Source: Gammaproteobacteria bacterium
GTDB lineage: Bacteria > Pseudomonadota > Gammaproteobacteria > Magnimaribacterales > Magnimaribacteraceae
Direction of reading: 5' to 3'
Length of the DNA stretch: 35,323 bases
Assembly (NCBI GenBank): GCA_002730855.1
Contig: PCBA01000036.1
Span: 1-35,323, forward strand
The translations under genes and the position numbers were made by a program. The notes beneath the pieces were generated by a model that saw only the letters and a program-made list of their open reading frames with translations, had not been told where the DNA came from and searched no databases. Below, in pieces: positions 19,573 through 30,689 of this stretch (its first letter is position 1; every line of letters starts with the position of its first letter).

Positions 19573-20580
19573 TCAGTCAAACAATAATGAGGCTATTTGA
19601 ATGCTATTTAAGGCTGCTCCTTTTAGCAAGTTATCAGCTACAATCCAAAGATTGAGCCTATTGTCACTCCATAAGTCTTTTCGTATTCTCCCTACTTGAA
19701 CTAAGTTATTTCCATCACCATCCGTGAAAGCAGTTGGATAATCTTCTTCAGAAATGCCGTATTTAATTGATAATCCTGATGCTTCTTTTAAAAGAGAAAC
19801 TGCCAGCTTTTCCGTTATAGGTTTTTTAGTCTTTATATGAACTGATTCCGAATGACCATTAAGGACAGGGACTCTTACACACGTAGCTGCTACTTCTATA
19901 TTTGAATCTAGTATTTTATGAGTTTCTTTAACTAATTTATTTTCTTCTCTTGTGTACCTATTCTCTTCAAAAACATCGCAATGAGGAAGAACATTGTTAG
20001 CAATTGGTTTTGCATATACAGAACTATTAAAATTCTTCTTTCCTCTGTATGCATCTATTTGACTAATTAACTCTTCCGTAGCTTCTTTACCAGTTCCAGA
20101 AACTGCCTGAAATGTAGTAACATCAATTCTTTCTATAATAAACTCATCATGTAGAGGTTTTAAAGCTACTAGCATCTGAATGGTTGAACAGTTTGGATTT
20201 GCAATAATGCCAGGCAACTGAAATTGATCCAACACTTCGCTATTAACTTCGGGCACCACTAAAGGGATTTGCTCTTGATATCTAAAACATGAAGAATTAT
20301 CAACCACAACACATCCTTGAGATACTGCCTTGGGTGCATAGATAGAAGCCACCGAAGATCCTGCCGAAAAAAGAGCAAGGTCTGTGTCAGTAAAATTAAA
20401 TTCAGACAATTCTCTAACCTTATAATTTTTTCCTCTAAAGATAATTTCTTTACCTTTAGAGTTGCTACTTGCTAGTAAAACTATTTCAGAATCTTTGAAC
20501 GAATCTTCAAGAATCTTTAAGAAGGCCTGTCCAACCATTCCTGTAGCTCCAACTATTGCTATCTTATTCGCTTTATTCAT
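19573..20580 (-). CDS. asd: Aspartate-semialdehyde dehydrogenase
   Basis: IAIVGATGMVGQAFL, VDNSSCFRYQEQIPLVVPEVN, IANPNCSTIQM catalytic Cys, TFQAVSGTGKEA. Confidence 0.96.
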   Translation of the reverse strand: MNKANKIAIVGATGMVGQAFLKILEDSFKDSEIVLLASSNSKGKEIIFRGKNYKVRELSEFNFTDTDLALFSAGSSVASIYAPKAVSQGCVVVDNSSCFRYQEQIPLVVPEVNSEVLDQFQLPGIIANPNCSTIQMLVALKPLHDEFIIERIDVTTFQAVSGTGKEATEELISQIDAYRGKKNFNSSVYAKPIANNVLPHCDVFEENRYTREENKLVKETHKILDSNIEVAATCVRVPVLNGHSESVHIKTKKPITEKLAVSLLKEASGLSIKYGISEEDYPTAFTDGDGNNLVQVGRIRKDLWSDNRLNLWIVADNLLKGAALNSIQIASLLFD

Positions 20581-20581
20581 C

Positions 20582-21658
20582 TTAATTTTTTAGATTATCT
20601 AGTACTTTTTTTCCCATCTCATCTGTGCTCAATTGTGTATCTTGCGACCCTTCTAGGTCATGAGTCCTATACCCCTCTGCAAGAACTTTATCAATAGCTA
20701 CTTCAATATTACTTGCCGCTTCTTCAAAACCAAAACTATACCTAAGCATCATTGCCGCAGAAAGAATAGTAGCCAATGGGTTAGCTAACCCCTTTCCCGC
20801 TATGTCTGGTGCAGAGCCATGAACCGGCTCAAACATACCCTTATTTTCGGAATTAACAGAAGCTGAGGGCAACATCCCAATGGAGCCTGTCATCATTGCA
20901 GCTATATCCGACAATATATCCCCAAACAAATTACCTGTAACTATTACATCGAATTGCTTTGGTTCCCTTACTAATTGCATAGCCGCGTTATCTACCAACA
21001 TATGAGATAATTTTACATCAGGGTATTCTTTAGAGAGATCTGAAATTACCTCTCTCCATAAAACACTAACTTCAAGGACATTTGCTTTATCTACTGAGCA
21101 AAGATTCTTATTTCTTTTTTGAGCGGCTTCAAATGCCACCCTGCCTATTCTCTCGATCTCTTCTTGACTGTATATCATGGTATTAAAAGCTACTGGTTTA
21201 TCTTCTTTTCTCCCTCTTGGTTCTCCGAAGTAGATTCCACCTGTTAATTCTCTGATGATTAACAAATCTAGATTCTCAACCTTTTCTGGCTTTAAGCTCG
21301 ATGAAGAAGTTAAATGCTTAGAAAGAATTGCAGGTCTAAAATTAGCAAATAAATCTAGTTCTGATCTTAACCCTAATAAAGCTCTTTCTGGTCTGTATTG
21401 ATACTCTAATTCATCCCATTGGTGCCCTCCAACAGCGCCTAATAAGATCGAATCAGCTTTCCTGGCTGCTTCTAAAGTCTCTTCAGGTAAAGGTATTCCT
21501 GTTTCTTCATAGGCAGACCCTCCTACCAAAGCTTCCTCGAAGGATAAACCTAAGTCGTAGATATGACTTACAGATTCAAGGATATTTTTAGCGGGTTTAC
21601 ATACTTCAGGACCTATACCATCACCAGGAAGTATGAGTATTGTTTTTTTCTTATTCAT
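20582..21658 (-). CDS. leuB: 3-isopropylmalate dehydrogenase
   Basis: [64 protein letters not shown]. Confidence 0.97.
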   Translation of the reverse strand: MNKKKTILILPGDGIGPEVCKPAKNILESVSHIYDLGLSFEEALVGGSAYEETGIPLPEETLEAARKADSILLGAVGGHQWDELEYQYRPERALLGLRSELDLFANFRPAILSKHLTSSSSLKPEKVENLDLLIIRELTGGIYFGEPRGRKEDKPVAFNTMIYSQEEIERIGRVAFEAAQKRNKNLCSVDKANVLEVSVLWREVISDLSKEYPDVKLSHMLVDNAAMQLVREPKQFDVIVTGNLFGDILSDIAAMMTGSIGMLPSASVNSENKGMFEPVHGSAPDIAGKGLANPLATILSAAMMLRYSFGFEEAASNIEVAIDKVLAEGYRTHDLEGSQDTQLSTDEMGKKVLDNLKN

Positions 21659-22295
21659 CAGTATTAAAAATCCATGGAGCTTCTTTTTCTCTCTTTAATT
21701 CATATTGTTTTATTTCTTCAGAGTACTTTAAGCTAAGGCCTATCTCGTCTAAACCTTCTAAGATGCACTGTTTTCTAAAGGGATCTATATCAAAATCTGT
21801 TAATTTCTTTCCTCCACATAAAATTATTTGTTCAATTAAATCTACTTCAATTTCTTTGTTCTCTTCAGAAAGAAGGAACAAATCTTCAATAATATTTTCA
21901 GGCAATTTAATGGGCAAGAGCCCATTGTTGAAGCAGTTATTATAAAAAATATCGGCAAAGCTTTCAGCAATGACAACCTTAAAACCATAATCCATTAAAG
22001 ACCAAACGGCATGTTCTCTACTTGAACCACATCCAAAATTCTTCCTACTAATCAAAATATCAGCGCCTGTATATTTATCTTGATTAAGAACAAAGTCTTC
22101 CTTTAAAGACCTATTATTATTATCTTGCCCTGGGTACCCTTCATCTTCATATCTCCAAGCATCAAAAAGATTAGGTCCAAAACCACTCTTCTTAATCGAC
22201 TTCAAGAATTGCTTTGGAATAATTTGGTCTGTATCTACGTTATCTCTAGACAAAGGTATAATTCTTCCAGAATGGAAAATATACTGATTCTTCAT
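21651..22295 (-). CDS. leuD: 3-isopropylmalate dehydratase small subunit
   Basis: [53 protein letters not shown]. Confidence 0.97.
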   Translation of the reverse strand: MKNQYIFHSGRIIPLSRDNVDTDQIIPKQFLKSIKKSGFGPNLFDAWRYEDEGYPGQDNNNRSLKEDFVLNQDKYTGADILISRKNFGCGSSREHAVWSLMDYGFKVVIAESFADIFYNNCFNNGLLPIKLPENIIEDLFLLSEENKEIEVDLIEQIILCGGKKLTDFDIDPFRKQCILEGLDEIGLSLKYSEEIKQYELKREKEAPWIFNTDE

Positions 22296-23686
22296 TAAAA
22301 GAACTCCCTTACATCAACAAATTTTCCTTCTATGGCTGAAGCTGCTGCTGTAGCTGGACTAACTAAATGAGTTCTACCTCCATAACCTTGCCTGCCTTCA
22401 AAATTACGGTTTGAAGTAGATGCACAATGCTCCCTCTCTCCTAAATGATCTGGATTCATTGCTAAACACATAGAACATCCTGGTGCTCTCCATTCAAACC
22501 CAGATTCTTTAAAAACCTTATCTAACCCTTCTTTTATTGCTTGCTCAGCTACAAGCCCAGATCCTGGAACAACAATAGCCCTTTTAATTTCTGGAGAGAT
22601 CTTCTTTCCTTCAATTATTTTTGCTGCCAACCTAAGGTCTTCGATTCTAGAATTTGTGCACGATCCTATAAAGATCTGATCTAGCTTAATATCGGAAATT
22701 TTCATTCCTGCTTCAAGGCCCATATATTCAAGGGCATGCAGAATAGACTCAGAATCCGCCTCTGGGACTATCCCATCAACATCAAGGACCATCTCTGGTG
22801 AGGTGCCCCATGTAACCTGAGGTTTAAGACTCGATCCATCTATGAAAATAGTTTCATCAAAATGCGCATCTTGATCACTTTTTAAATCTTTCCAATCAGA
22901 TGAAGCTACTTCCCACTCTTCTTCTTTAGGGGCAAAGGGTCTATTTTTTACGTATTCTTCAGTTATTTCATCAAACGCAACTAGACCTACCCTAGCTCCT
23001 GCTTCTATCGACATATTACATACTGTCATCCTGCCTTCAATGCTCATATTTTCTATAACAGATCCAGAATATTCAATAGCATAACCTGTTCCACCGGCAG
23101 TACCGATTTTACCTATCACAGCTAAAGTAACATCTTTAGCTGTAACTCCTGGAGAAAGCTTACCGTCAATTAAAACTTTCATATTTTTTAATTTAGATGC
23201 TTTTAAACATTGAGTTGCTAACACATGTTCTACTTCAGAAGTGCCTATCCCCATGGCAAGAGTGGCTAGAGCTCCATGTGTGGATGTGTGAGAATCACCA
23301 CAAACTAGAGTCATACCAGGCAAAGTTACCCCTTGCTCAGGCCCCACTACATGAACTATCCCTTGCCTCTTATCCAGAATATCAAATTGAAGAATACCTA
23401 AATCAGAACAATTTTTATCAAGTGTTGTTACTTGAAGTTTTGCAACTTCATCTTTAATTCCTTCTATACCTTTCTCTCTTTCAGTTGTAGGAACATTGTG
23501 ATCTGGAGTAGCTATAATTGAAGATATTCGCCATGGCTCTCTCCCGTTCATTTTTAGACCTTCAAAAGCCTGAGGTGAAGTTACTTCATGTATTAAATGC
23601 CTATCAATATAGAGCAAAAAAGTACCGTCTTCTCTTTCTGCAACTTCATGAGAATCCCACAATTTATCGTAAAGCGTTTTAGCCAT
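22295..23686 (-). CDS. leuC: 3-isopropylmalate dehydratase large subunit
   Basis: [63 protein letters not shown]. Confidence 0.98.
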   Translation of the reverse strand: MAKTLYDKLWDSHEVAEREDGTFLLYIDRHLIHEVTSPQAFEGLKMNGREPWRISSIIATPDHNVPTTEREKGIEGIKDEVAKLQVTTLDKNCSDLGILQFDILDKRQGIVHVVGPEQGVTLPGMTLVCGDSHTSTHGALATLAMGIGTSEVEHVLATQCLKASKLKNMKVLIDGKLSPGVTAKDVTLAVIGKIGTAGGTGYAIEYSGSVIENMSIEGRMTVCNMSIEAGARVGLVAFDEITEEYVKNRPFAPKEEEWEVASSDWKDLKSDQDAHFDETIFIDGSSLKPQVTWGTSPEMVLDVDGIVPEADSESILHALEYMGLEAGMKISDIKLDQIFIGSCTNSRIEDLRLAAKIIEGKKISPEIKRAIVVPGSGLVAEQAIKEGLDKVFKESGFEWRAPGCSMCLAMNPDHLGEREHCASTSNRNFEGRQGYGGRTHLVSPATAAASAIEGKFVDVREFF

Positions 23687-23691
23687 GTTAA

Positions 23692-24789
23692 TTACTGTTT
23701 AGAAGGGATATCAGGAGTATCAGATACTACATCAGCATTTTGAGCCCTATTTCTTAAGAAATGATCAATCAAAACTAGAGCTAACATAGCTTCAGCAATA
23801 GGTGTAGCTCTAATACCAACGCATGGATCATGACGACCTTTAACCTTTACCTTAGTTGCACTACCTGTAGTGTCTACAGTGTCACCTTCCTTTGCAATAC
23901 TAGAAGTAGGCTTTAAAGCTATTCCAGCGACTATTTCTTGGCCAGTACTTATTCCTCCAGCAATACCTCCAGAAGAATTTGTTTTAAAGCCTTTGGGAGT
24001 AATTTCATCCCTGCTTTCAGATCCTTTAGCGCTTACCAAACTAAATCCATTGCCTATTTCTACACCTTTGACTGCATTAATACTCATAAGACCTTTTGCT
24101 ATATCAGCATCAAGTTTGTCAAAAACTGGCTCTCCAAGCCCAATAGGTAAATTAGAAGCCATCACCTCAATTCTTGCTCCAATAGAATCCCCTTCTGACC
24201 TTAAATCATCTATTAGAGTTTCTATACTTCCAACAATCTCAGGATCCGGACAAAAGAATATATTCTTGTCTACTTCAGCAAGATCAACTTTCTTAACACT
24301 TATATCTCCTATCTGAGATAAATAACCTTTAATATTCACCCCAACTACCTCTTTTAAGTATTTTTTTGCAATTGAGCCGGCAGCTACCCTCATAGTGGTT
24401 TCCCTTGCCGAAGATCTTCCACCTCCTCTATGATCTCTAAAACCATACTTTTTGGTATAGGTATAATCTGCATGAGAAGGCCTAAAGACTTTTTTTAAAT
24501 CATCATAATCTTTGGATTTTTGATCTTTATTCTTAATCAATAAGCCTATAGGTGTTCCGGTTGTCTTACCTTCAAATACACCTGAAAGTATTTCAACTGA
24601 ATCATCTTCTTTCCTTTGAGTCGTGTATTTAGAACTTCCTGGTTTTCTTCTATCTAAATCTTTTTGTATATCTTCAGCTTTAAGCTCTAATCCTGGAGGG
24701 CATCCGTCAATAATACAGCCAAGAGCAACCCCATGACTCTCACCAAAAGTGGTCACTACAAACGATTTTCCAAATGAATTTCCTGACAT
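23692..24789 (-). CDS. aroC: Chorismate synthase
   Basis: [72 protein letters not shown]. Confidence 0.98.
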   Translation of the reverse strand: MSGNSFGKSFVVTTFGESHGVALGCIIDGCPPGLELKAEDIQKDLDRRKPGSSKYTTQRKEDDSVEILSGVFEGKTTGTPIGLLIKNKDQKSKDYDDLKKVFRPSHADYTYTKKYGFRDHRGGGRSSARETTMRVAAGSIAKKYLKEVVGVNIKGYLSQIGDISVKKVDLAEVDKNIFFCPDPEIVGSIETLIDDLRSEGDSIGARIEVMASNLPIGLGEPVFDKLDADIAKGLMSINAVKGVEIGNGFSLVSAKGSESRDEITPKGFKTNSSGGIAGGISTGQEIVAGIALKPTSSIAKEGDTVDTTGSATKVKVKGRHDPCVGIRATPIAEAMLALVLIDHFLRNRAQNADVVSDTPDIPSKQ

Positions 24790-24899
24790 GTTCTTATCTA
24801 AATCTTGTTTTGGGGGTGCGATTATAGGATTTTTCAGCTTTTTAGGTATTAAATTTAATATTTATTTCATATTTTCAATATACTGAGAACCTTATTTTA

Positions 24900-25556
24900 A
24901 TGAGAAAACATATGATTAAAGCAGTATTCTGGGATTTTGGAGGTGTCATAACTAGCAGTCCCTTTGAAGCCTTCAATAAGTATGAAGAAGAAAATAATTT
25001 GCCTTCTAACTTCCTTAGAAAGGTAAACTCGACAAATCCAGATGATAACGCATGGGCAAAATTAGAAAGGAGCAAAGTTAATTTAGATGAGTTCGACCTT
25101 TTATTTGAAAAAGAAACTAAAGATCTAGGCTATGCAATAAAAGGGAAAGAAGTTATAGCCTTGCTCCAAGGTAAAGTAAGACCAGAGATGGTTAAAGCAC
25201 TACAAAATATTAAAGGAAAACTAATACAAGCATGCTTAACAAATAATATCCAGTCACTGAAGGAAGAAACCTTTGATAACGGAAATGTATCTGTAGCAGG
25301 TAAAAACGATGAAATCATGGAATTATTTGATTTCGTGATTGAATCCAGCAAAGTAAATGTGAGAAAGCCCGATCCTGCTTTTTATAAAATGGCATGTGAG
25401 AAAGCAGAAATAGAACCTTCTGAAGCAGTCTTCCTGGACGACTTAGGCATCAATCTAAAACCTGCAAAACAGTTGGGAATGGAGACAATAAAAGTAATTG
25501 ACTCTATAGATGCACTAAATGAATTACAAAAACTTATCCCAACGAAAATACTATAG
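24900..25556 (+). CDS. HAD-IA family hydrolase, epoxide-hydrolase-N-terminal-domain-like phosphatase type
   Basis: IKAVFWDFGGVITSSPFEAFNKYE, CLTNN, KPDPAFYKMACEKAEI, FLDDLGINLKPAKQLGM. Met at 24912 is an alternative start. Confidence 0.85.
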   Translation: MRKHMIKAVFWDFGGVITSSPFEAFNKYEEENNLPSNFLRKVNSTNPDDNAWAKLERSKVNLDEFDLLFEKETKDLGYAIKGKEVIALLQGKVRPEMVKALQNIKGKLIQACLTNNIQSLKEETFDNGNVSVAGKNDEIMELFDFVIESSKVNVRKPDPAFYKMACEKAEIEPSEAVFLDDLGINLKPAKQLGMETIKVIDSIDALNELQKLIPTKIL

Positions 25557-25558
25557 AG

Positions 25559-27007
25559 TTATTCTGCAATCATTAAATTCATAAAATCAATAACTGAGGT
25601 ATTCTCCAAAGTTGATTGATCGTCACACAAAGAAAGAATTTCTTTACTCCTACTGTCAGAAAACTGGGTACTTAAATTATTCCTAAATTTTTCTATTAAA
25701 AGAGGGATGCCTTGTTCTCTTCTTCGTCTATGACCAATTGGATATTCAACTTCTACCTTTTCAGTTGAAGAACCATCTTTATAGTGAATAATAATTGCAT
25801 TGGCTATGGATCTTTTATCGTCTTCCAAATATTCTTTGGTATATCTTTTATCTTCTTTAATTACCATTTTTCTTCTCAATTCATCTATCTTAGGATCGGA
25901 AGCAACATCATCTTCATAGTCTTCTGCAACTAGATCTCCTTTTAAAAGGCCTATCGCTGTCATGTATTGAATACAGTGATCTCTATCAGCTGGGTTATTT
26001 AAAGTGCCCTCTTTACTAATGATTCTTATTGCTGATTCATGAGTAGTAATTTCAATAGTGTCTATTTCATCCAATCTGTCTTTAATTTCCTCATGCAGAA
26101 TAACAGCAGCTTCTACCGAAGTTTGTGCATGGAATTCTGCGGGGAAAGAGATCTTAAATAAAATATTCTCCATGACATAAGAATTAAATTCTCTAGGTAA
26201 ACTAAATTGGTTACCTTTAAATTGGACATCATAAAAACCCCAAGTAGGAGCTGTTAAAACACTTGGGTAGCCTATTTGCCCTTTTTGAGTTAATAAAACT
26301 AATTGAAGTGCTCTACTTGTTGCGTCTCCAGCCGCCCAAGATTTTCTTGGACCTGCGTTTGGTGCATGCCTATAAGTTCTCAAACTCTGTCCATCGACCC
26401 AAGCTTGGGACAAAGCATCTATTGTTTGTTCCTTGTTCAATCCTAGCATCGCAGAAATAACAGCTGTAGATGCCACCTTAACCAAAACAACATGGTCTAA
26501 ACCAACCCTATTAAAGCTATTTTCTAGAGCAAGAATTCCCTGTATTTCATGAGCTTTAATCATATAAGTCAGGACATCTTTCATTAATAAAGGATCTTTT
26601 CTTTCAGAGGTATTTTTTTGAGATATGTAATCTGCTGCAGCTAAGATTCCACCTAAATTATCAGATGGATGACCCCACTCCGCAGCAAGCCAAGTATCAT
26701 TAAAATCTAGCCATCTTATTATCGCTCCAATATCCCAAGCACCTTTGACAGGGTCTACAACATGTTTAGTACCTGGAACTCTTACTCCTCCAGGAACTTC
26801 TGTCCCCTCGACATAAGGACCTAAAAGTTTCACACAATCGGGGAAAGTTAGAGCTAAAAGTCCACAACCTAAAGTATCCATTAAGCAATACCTCGCTGTG
26901 CTGTATGCTTCATCACTATCTATTTGTTTATCAAGCACATAGTCAGTAATTTTTACTAATACGCCATCTGGACTTGGACGTACGTTAGTTTCAACGTTTC
27001 CGGACAT
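25559..27007 (-). CDS. prpD: 2-methylcitrate dehydratase (MmgE/PrpD family)
   Basis: [57 protein letters not shown]; follows prpC. Confidence 0.94.
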   Translation of the reverse strand: MSGNVETNVRPSPDGVLVKITDYVLDKQIDSDEAYSTARYCLMDTLGCGLLALTFPDCVKLLGPYVEGTEVPGGVRVPGTKHVVDPVKGAWDIGAIIRWLDFNDTWLAAEWGHPSDNLGGILAAADYISQKNTSERKDPLLMKDVLTYMIKAHEIQGILALENSFNRVGLDHVVLVKVASTAVISAMLGLNKEQTIDALSQAWVDGQSLRTYRHAPNAGPRKSWAAGDATSRALQLVLLTQKGQIGYPSVLTAPTWGFYDVQFKGNQFSLPREFNSYVMENILFKISFPAEFHAQTSVEAAVILHEEIKDRLDEIDTIEITTHESAIRIISKEGTLNNPADRDHCIQYMTAIGLLKGDLVAEDYEDDVASDPKIDELRRKMVIKEDKRYTKEYLEDDKRSIANAIIIHYKDGSSTEKVEVEYPIGHRRRREQGIPLLIEKFRNNLSTQFSDSRSKEILSLCDDQSTLENTSVIDFMNLMIAE

Positions 27008-27025
27008 TATTTTCTTCCTTAAATA

Positions 27026-28150
27026 TTAACGATCTGCCATATCAACCCAAACAGAGTTATCTGGGCCAATGTATTCTTCACTAGGACGGATTATTCTATT
27101 ATCTGCTCTTTGTTCCATAATATTAGCAGCCCAACCAGAAGTTCTTCCTATGACAAAAAGTGGAGTAAATATCTGCGTGGGAATACCTAAATAATGATAA
27201 GCAGAAGCCATAAAGAAATCTGTATTTGCGAACATACCTTTTTCTTCATCCATGACTTTTTCTATTTCATCAGAAACTTCATATAAAGTAGCATCCCCAT
27301 CTAGCTCAGATAGTTTTTTAGAACATTCTTTGATGATACGGTTTCTAGGATCCTCATTACTATAAACTGCATGACCAAATCCCATGATCTTCTCTTTGTT
27401 TGCTAACAATTCTAAAAGACCAGATTTTGCCTCCTCTCTTGAGCTGTATTTTTCTATCATTTCCATGGCAGCTTCATTCGCTCCTCCATGCAGAGGACCT
27501 CTTAAAGTTCCTATTGCTCCAGTAATGCATGAATGCATATCAGATAAGGTTGATGCGCAAGTTCTTGCAGCAAAGGTTGACGCATTAAAACCGTGTTCTG
27601 CATAAAGAATAAGTGATACATCTAAAACTCTAGAATGTTCCTCAGAAGGTTCTTGACCTGTTATCAAAGATAAAAATTGGCCTCCAATAGTTGGATGATT
27701 AGTTGCCGTCTCAACCTTAACTCCTTCATGAGAATATCTATACCAATAAGTAACAATTGAAGCCATAGAAGCCAGTATTCTGTCTGCTGTTTCACTTTGA
27801 TTAGAAAAATCTCCTTCAGGCTCTAGGTTTCCTAACATAGAACAACCCGTTCTCATAACATCCATAGGGTGTGTATCTTCAGGAATCTTTTCTAGAACCT
27901 CTTTAAGTTCTTTAGGCAAAGACCTATAAGACTTCAACTTAGAAGAATAGTCATCATATTCGGATTGAGTTGGTAATTTCCCGTACAGCAGCATGTAAGC
28001 AACTTCTTCAAATGTGGCTTTCTCAGCTAGTTCTTCTATCGCATAACCTCGATATGTTAACCCTTTACCTGCCTTTCCTACTGTCGATAAGGCAGTGTTG
28101 CCGGCTACTTGCCCCCTTAAGCCTGCTCCTTCTAATTTTTTCTCACCCAT
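27026..28150 (-). CDS. prpC: 2-methylcitrate synthase
   Basis: Citrate synthase fold motifs LYAEHGFNASTFAAR, GPLHGGANEAAMEM, MGFGHAVYSNEDPRNRI; between prpB and prpD. Confidence 0.94.
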   Translation of the reverse strand: MGEKKLEGAGLRGQVAGNTALSTVGKAGKGLTYRGYAIEELAEKATFEEVAYMLLYGKLPTQSEYDDYSSKLKSYRSLPKELKEVLEKIPEDTHPMDVMRTGCSMLGNLEPEGDFSNQSETADRILASMASIVTYWYRYSHEGVKVETATNHPTIGGQFLSLITGQEPSEEHSRVLDVSLILYAEHGFNASTFAARTCASTLSDMHSCITGAIGTLRGPLHGGANEAAMEMIEKYSSREEAKSGLLELLANKEKIMGFGHAVYSNEDPRNRIIKECSKKLSELDGDATLYEVSDEIEKVMDEEKGMFANTDFFMASAYHYLGIPTQIFTPLFVIGRTSGWAANIMEQRADNRIIRPSEEYIGPDNSVWVDMADR

Positions 28151-28160
28151 CTTGTCCTCT

Positions 28161-29039
28161 TTATTCTTTAAATAACTCGTCTAATTTATTTTCGAACGAA
28201 TGATAATCTAGTACGTCATAAAGTTCATCTCTAGTTTGCATATTTTTTATCTGACCTTCTTGAGTTCCGTTCTTGTTTATATCTAAATAAACTGCTTCGG
28301 CTGCTTTACTCATAGCCCTAAAAGCTGATAAAGGGTACAAAACCATATCTACACCAGACTGACTAAGCTCTTCGCAACCAAAAAGTGGAGTCTTTCCAAA
28401 CTCTGTAATGTTAGCAAGGATCGGAATTTTTACACTTTTCTTAAGTTCTTTGTACTGATCCAGTTCAATGAAGGCTTCAGGAAAAAGCGCATCTGCTCCA
28501 GCTTCTTGATAAGCAAAAGCTCTTTCTATGGCACCATGCAAACCTTCGTTTGCGAGTGCATCTGTTCTTGCCATTACAACAAAGTCTTCATCTGTTTTAG
28601 CATCCACTGCAGCTTTAATTCTATCAATCATTTCTCCAGTAGAAACAATCTCTTTATTTGGTCTATGACCGCATCTTTTTTGCGCAACTTGATCTTCTAT
28701 ATGCATTCCTGCTGCTCCATAACTAATTAAAGATTTAACAGTTCTAGATATATTGAATGCTCCACCCCAACCGGTATCTGCATCAACCAAGAGCGGAAGA
28801 GAAGATGCATTGGTTATCCTTTCAACATCAATTAATACGTCTTGTAAGGTGGTAATGCCTAGATCAGGAACGCCTAAACTCGAAGCTGCTACGCCACCTC
28901 CAGATAAATATATAGCTTTATGACCTGCTTTTTCTGCCAGTAAGGCTGTATACGCATTTATAGTTCCTACTATTTGTAAAGGATTACCTTCTTTAATCGC
29001 TTTTCTTAGATTCTTACCTTGAGAAATTACCTCTGACAT
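28161..29039 (-). CDS. prpB: 2-methylisocitrate lyase
   Basis: [72 protein letters not shown]. Confidence 0.95.
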   Translation of the reverse strand: MSEVISQGKNLRKAIKEGNPLQIVGTINAYTALLAEKAGHKAIYLSGGGVAASSLGVPDLGITTLQDVLIDVERITNASSLPLLVDADTGWGGAFNISRTVKSLISYGAAGMHIEDQVAQKRCGHRPNKEIVSTGEMIDRIKAAVDAKTDEDFVVMARTDALANEGLHGAIERAFAYQEAGADALFPEAFIELDQYKELKKSVKIPILANITEFGKTPLFGCEELSQSGVDMVLYPLSAFRAMSKAAEAVYLDINKNGTQEGQIKNMQTRDELYDVLDYHSFENKLDELFKE

Positions 29040-29657
29040 TTATTCCCCTCTTTCAACAAACTGAGATTTAGATATAAATAATTCTTTTAATTCTGTATGG
29101 CTATTTACTACATCAATATTTGGAAATTCATCTTTAATATGTTCAGGAGCTTGAAAAAATACTCCATAATCAGCCTCGTTAAGCATTTGAATATCATTAT
29201 AAGAGTCCCCAGACGCGAAAACAGTAAATTTCATTTCTTTTAATGCTTGTACAACTTTCTGCTTGTTGTTGCTCTGTCTAAGTTTATAGCCCTTTAACTC
29301 TCCATCTTGAATGTCTAAATAATGACAATTGATAGAAGGAGTTCCTAGCTTTCTTATGAGTGGCCAAGTTAACTCATAAAAAGAATCCGAAACAATTGTT
29401 AATTGGAAGTTATCCCTAACCCAATCTAGAAATTCTCTTGCCCCTTCAAAAGGCTCCATGGAATCAACAATGTCATTGATATCTTTCATATTTATATTTA
29501 AAGATCGAACAAGCTCCATCCTCATATCCATAAGTTCTGAATAATCTTTTAGGTCCTGAGTAGTCAATTTAAACTTATCTTCGCCTGTATGTTTGGCGAC
29601 TTCAGCCCAAATTTCCGGAACTAAGACCCCTTCTAAATCAAGGCAAATATGTTCCAT
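29040..29657 (-). CDS. thrH: ThrH-like phosphoserine phosphatase / homoserine phosphotransferase
   Basis: CLDLEGVLVPEIWAEVAKHTG, VSDSFYELTWPL, ASGDSYNDIQML; HAD-family. Confidence 0.87.
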   Translation of the reverse strand: MEHICLDLEGVLVPEIWAEVAKHTGEDKFKLTTQDLKDYSELMDMRMELVRSLNINMKDINDIVDSMEPFEGAREFLDWVRDNFQLTIVSDSFYELTWPLIRKLGTPSINCHYLDIQDGELKGYKLRQSNNKQKVVQALKEMKFTVFASGDSYNDIQMLNEADYGVFFQAPEHIKDEFPNIDVVNSHTELKELFISKSQFVERGE

Positions 29658-29663
29658 GTATTA

Positions 29664-29677
29664 ATAACAGTTGTTAT
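29664..29677. promoter_or_regulatory. Short inverted repeat upstream of thrH-prpBCD, candidate operator
   Basis: ATAACA-GT-TGTTAT immediately upstream of the thrH ATG. Confidence 0.35.
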
Positions 29678-29719
29678 ACAAAATGAATATTGAGATGTAA
29701 TTATACCTTGTTTTTATGA

Positions 29720-30598
29720 TTAATTTTTTTGATTGATACTTATAACGTGACCAGTCGGGATCTTTTGACTGGCAGATGTGCAATTCTCAATTTGATCATC
29801 AAAGAAAATATCTGCTCCGAAATCTTTTAAAAACTTAGCTTTATCAAGGCCGCCTAGAAAAAGCGATTCATCAATTCTTATACCCCAATCTCTAAGAGTT
29901 CTAATCACTCTCTCATGCGAAGGTGCTGATCTGGCTGTAACAAGAGCTATCCTGATAGGACAATCCTTGTAAGGGAAATCTTGTTGAATATTATAAAGCT
30001 GAGAGAGAAATGGTTTAAAGGGGCCTCCTAAGAGAGGTTTCTTTGCTAAGTTTCTTTCATTCTCATCAAAAGCCTTTAAACCTTTACTATAAAAAATTGA
30101 TTGTGATTCTTCAGAAAAGATTACTGAGTCTCCATCAAAAGCCACTTTAAGAGTTTCATCATTTATGTCCGTTTTACCAGATGGAATTATCCTGGCTGCA
30201 GCAACGCCATTTTCAATAGAAGATTTACAATCAGAAAACTCAGTAGATAAAAATAATTGGGCTCCAAAAGATTTAGCATAAGTGTGTGGACTGCCTCCTC
30301 CGCAAAATGCTGCTCTTTTAATATCCAGACCGTGATGTTGGATTGAATTAAAGATTCTTAAACCTGTATCAGCAGAATTCCTACTTAACAGAATTACTTC
30401 TACCTTCTTATCTTTATTGATCTTGTGATTTAAAGATAAAAGTTTATTTACTAAAGGGAATGCTTGGCCTGGATTAAGGGGGGTATTTTCATTGGTCACT
30501 TGAAAATCTTTGTATGCCTCAAGACCCTTATCTTCATATATTTCATGACTTTCATCTAAATCAAAAAGGGCTCTTGATGTTATTCCTATTACCAACAT
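29720..30598 (-). CDS. Cytosolic 5'-nucleotidase (cN-I type); start set at the second Met (ORF track starts at 30616)
   Basis: VIGITSRALFDLDESHEIYEDKGLEAY, VILLSRNSADTGLRIFNSIQHHGLDI, VAFDGDSVIFS, LFLGGLDKAKFLKDFGADIFFDDQ. Met7 begins the conserved region; Met1 lies against the LexA box. Confidence 0.85.
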   Translation of the reverse strand: MLVIGITSRALFDLDESHEIYEDKGLEAYKDFQVTNENTPLNPGQAFPLVNKLLSLNHKINKDKKVEVILLSRNSADTGLRIFNSIQHHGLDIKRAAFCGGGSPHTYAKSFGAQLFLSTEFSDCKSSIENGVAAARIIPSGKTDINDETLKVAFDGDSVIFSEESQSIFYSKGLKAFDENERNLAKKPLLGGPFKPFLSQLYNIQQDFPYKDCPIRIALVTARSAPSHERVIRTLRDWGIRIDESLFLGGLDKAKFLKDFGADIFFDDQIENCTSASQKIPTGHVISINQKN

Positions 30599-30615
30599 AT
30601 TTACAAATAATAACA

Positions 30616-30635
30616 TACTGTATATAATTACAGTA
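30616..30635. promoter_or_regulatory. LexA (SOS) box in the lexA / 5'-nucleotidase divergent region
   Basis: TACTGTATATAATTACAGTA (CTG-N10-CAG with full 5-nt arms), 54 bp before the lexA start. Confidence 0.92.
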
Positions 30636-30689
30636 ATTTATATTAATAGTTTAACTTAAGGATACGACAATTAATGTCGCTTATTTATT

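Noticed and set aside
23197-24316. Plus-strand ORFs within leuC and aroC (23197-23457, 23870-24316, 23938-24150)
   Set aside because: The longest (148 aa) is Ser/Ile/Leu/Pro-rich and mirrors aroC codons; no independent start context or homology signal.
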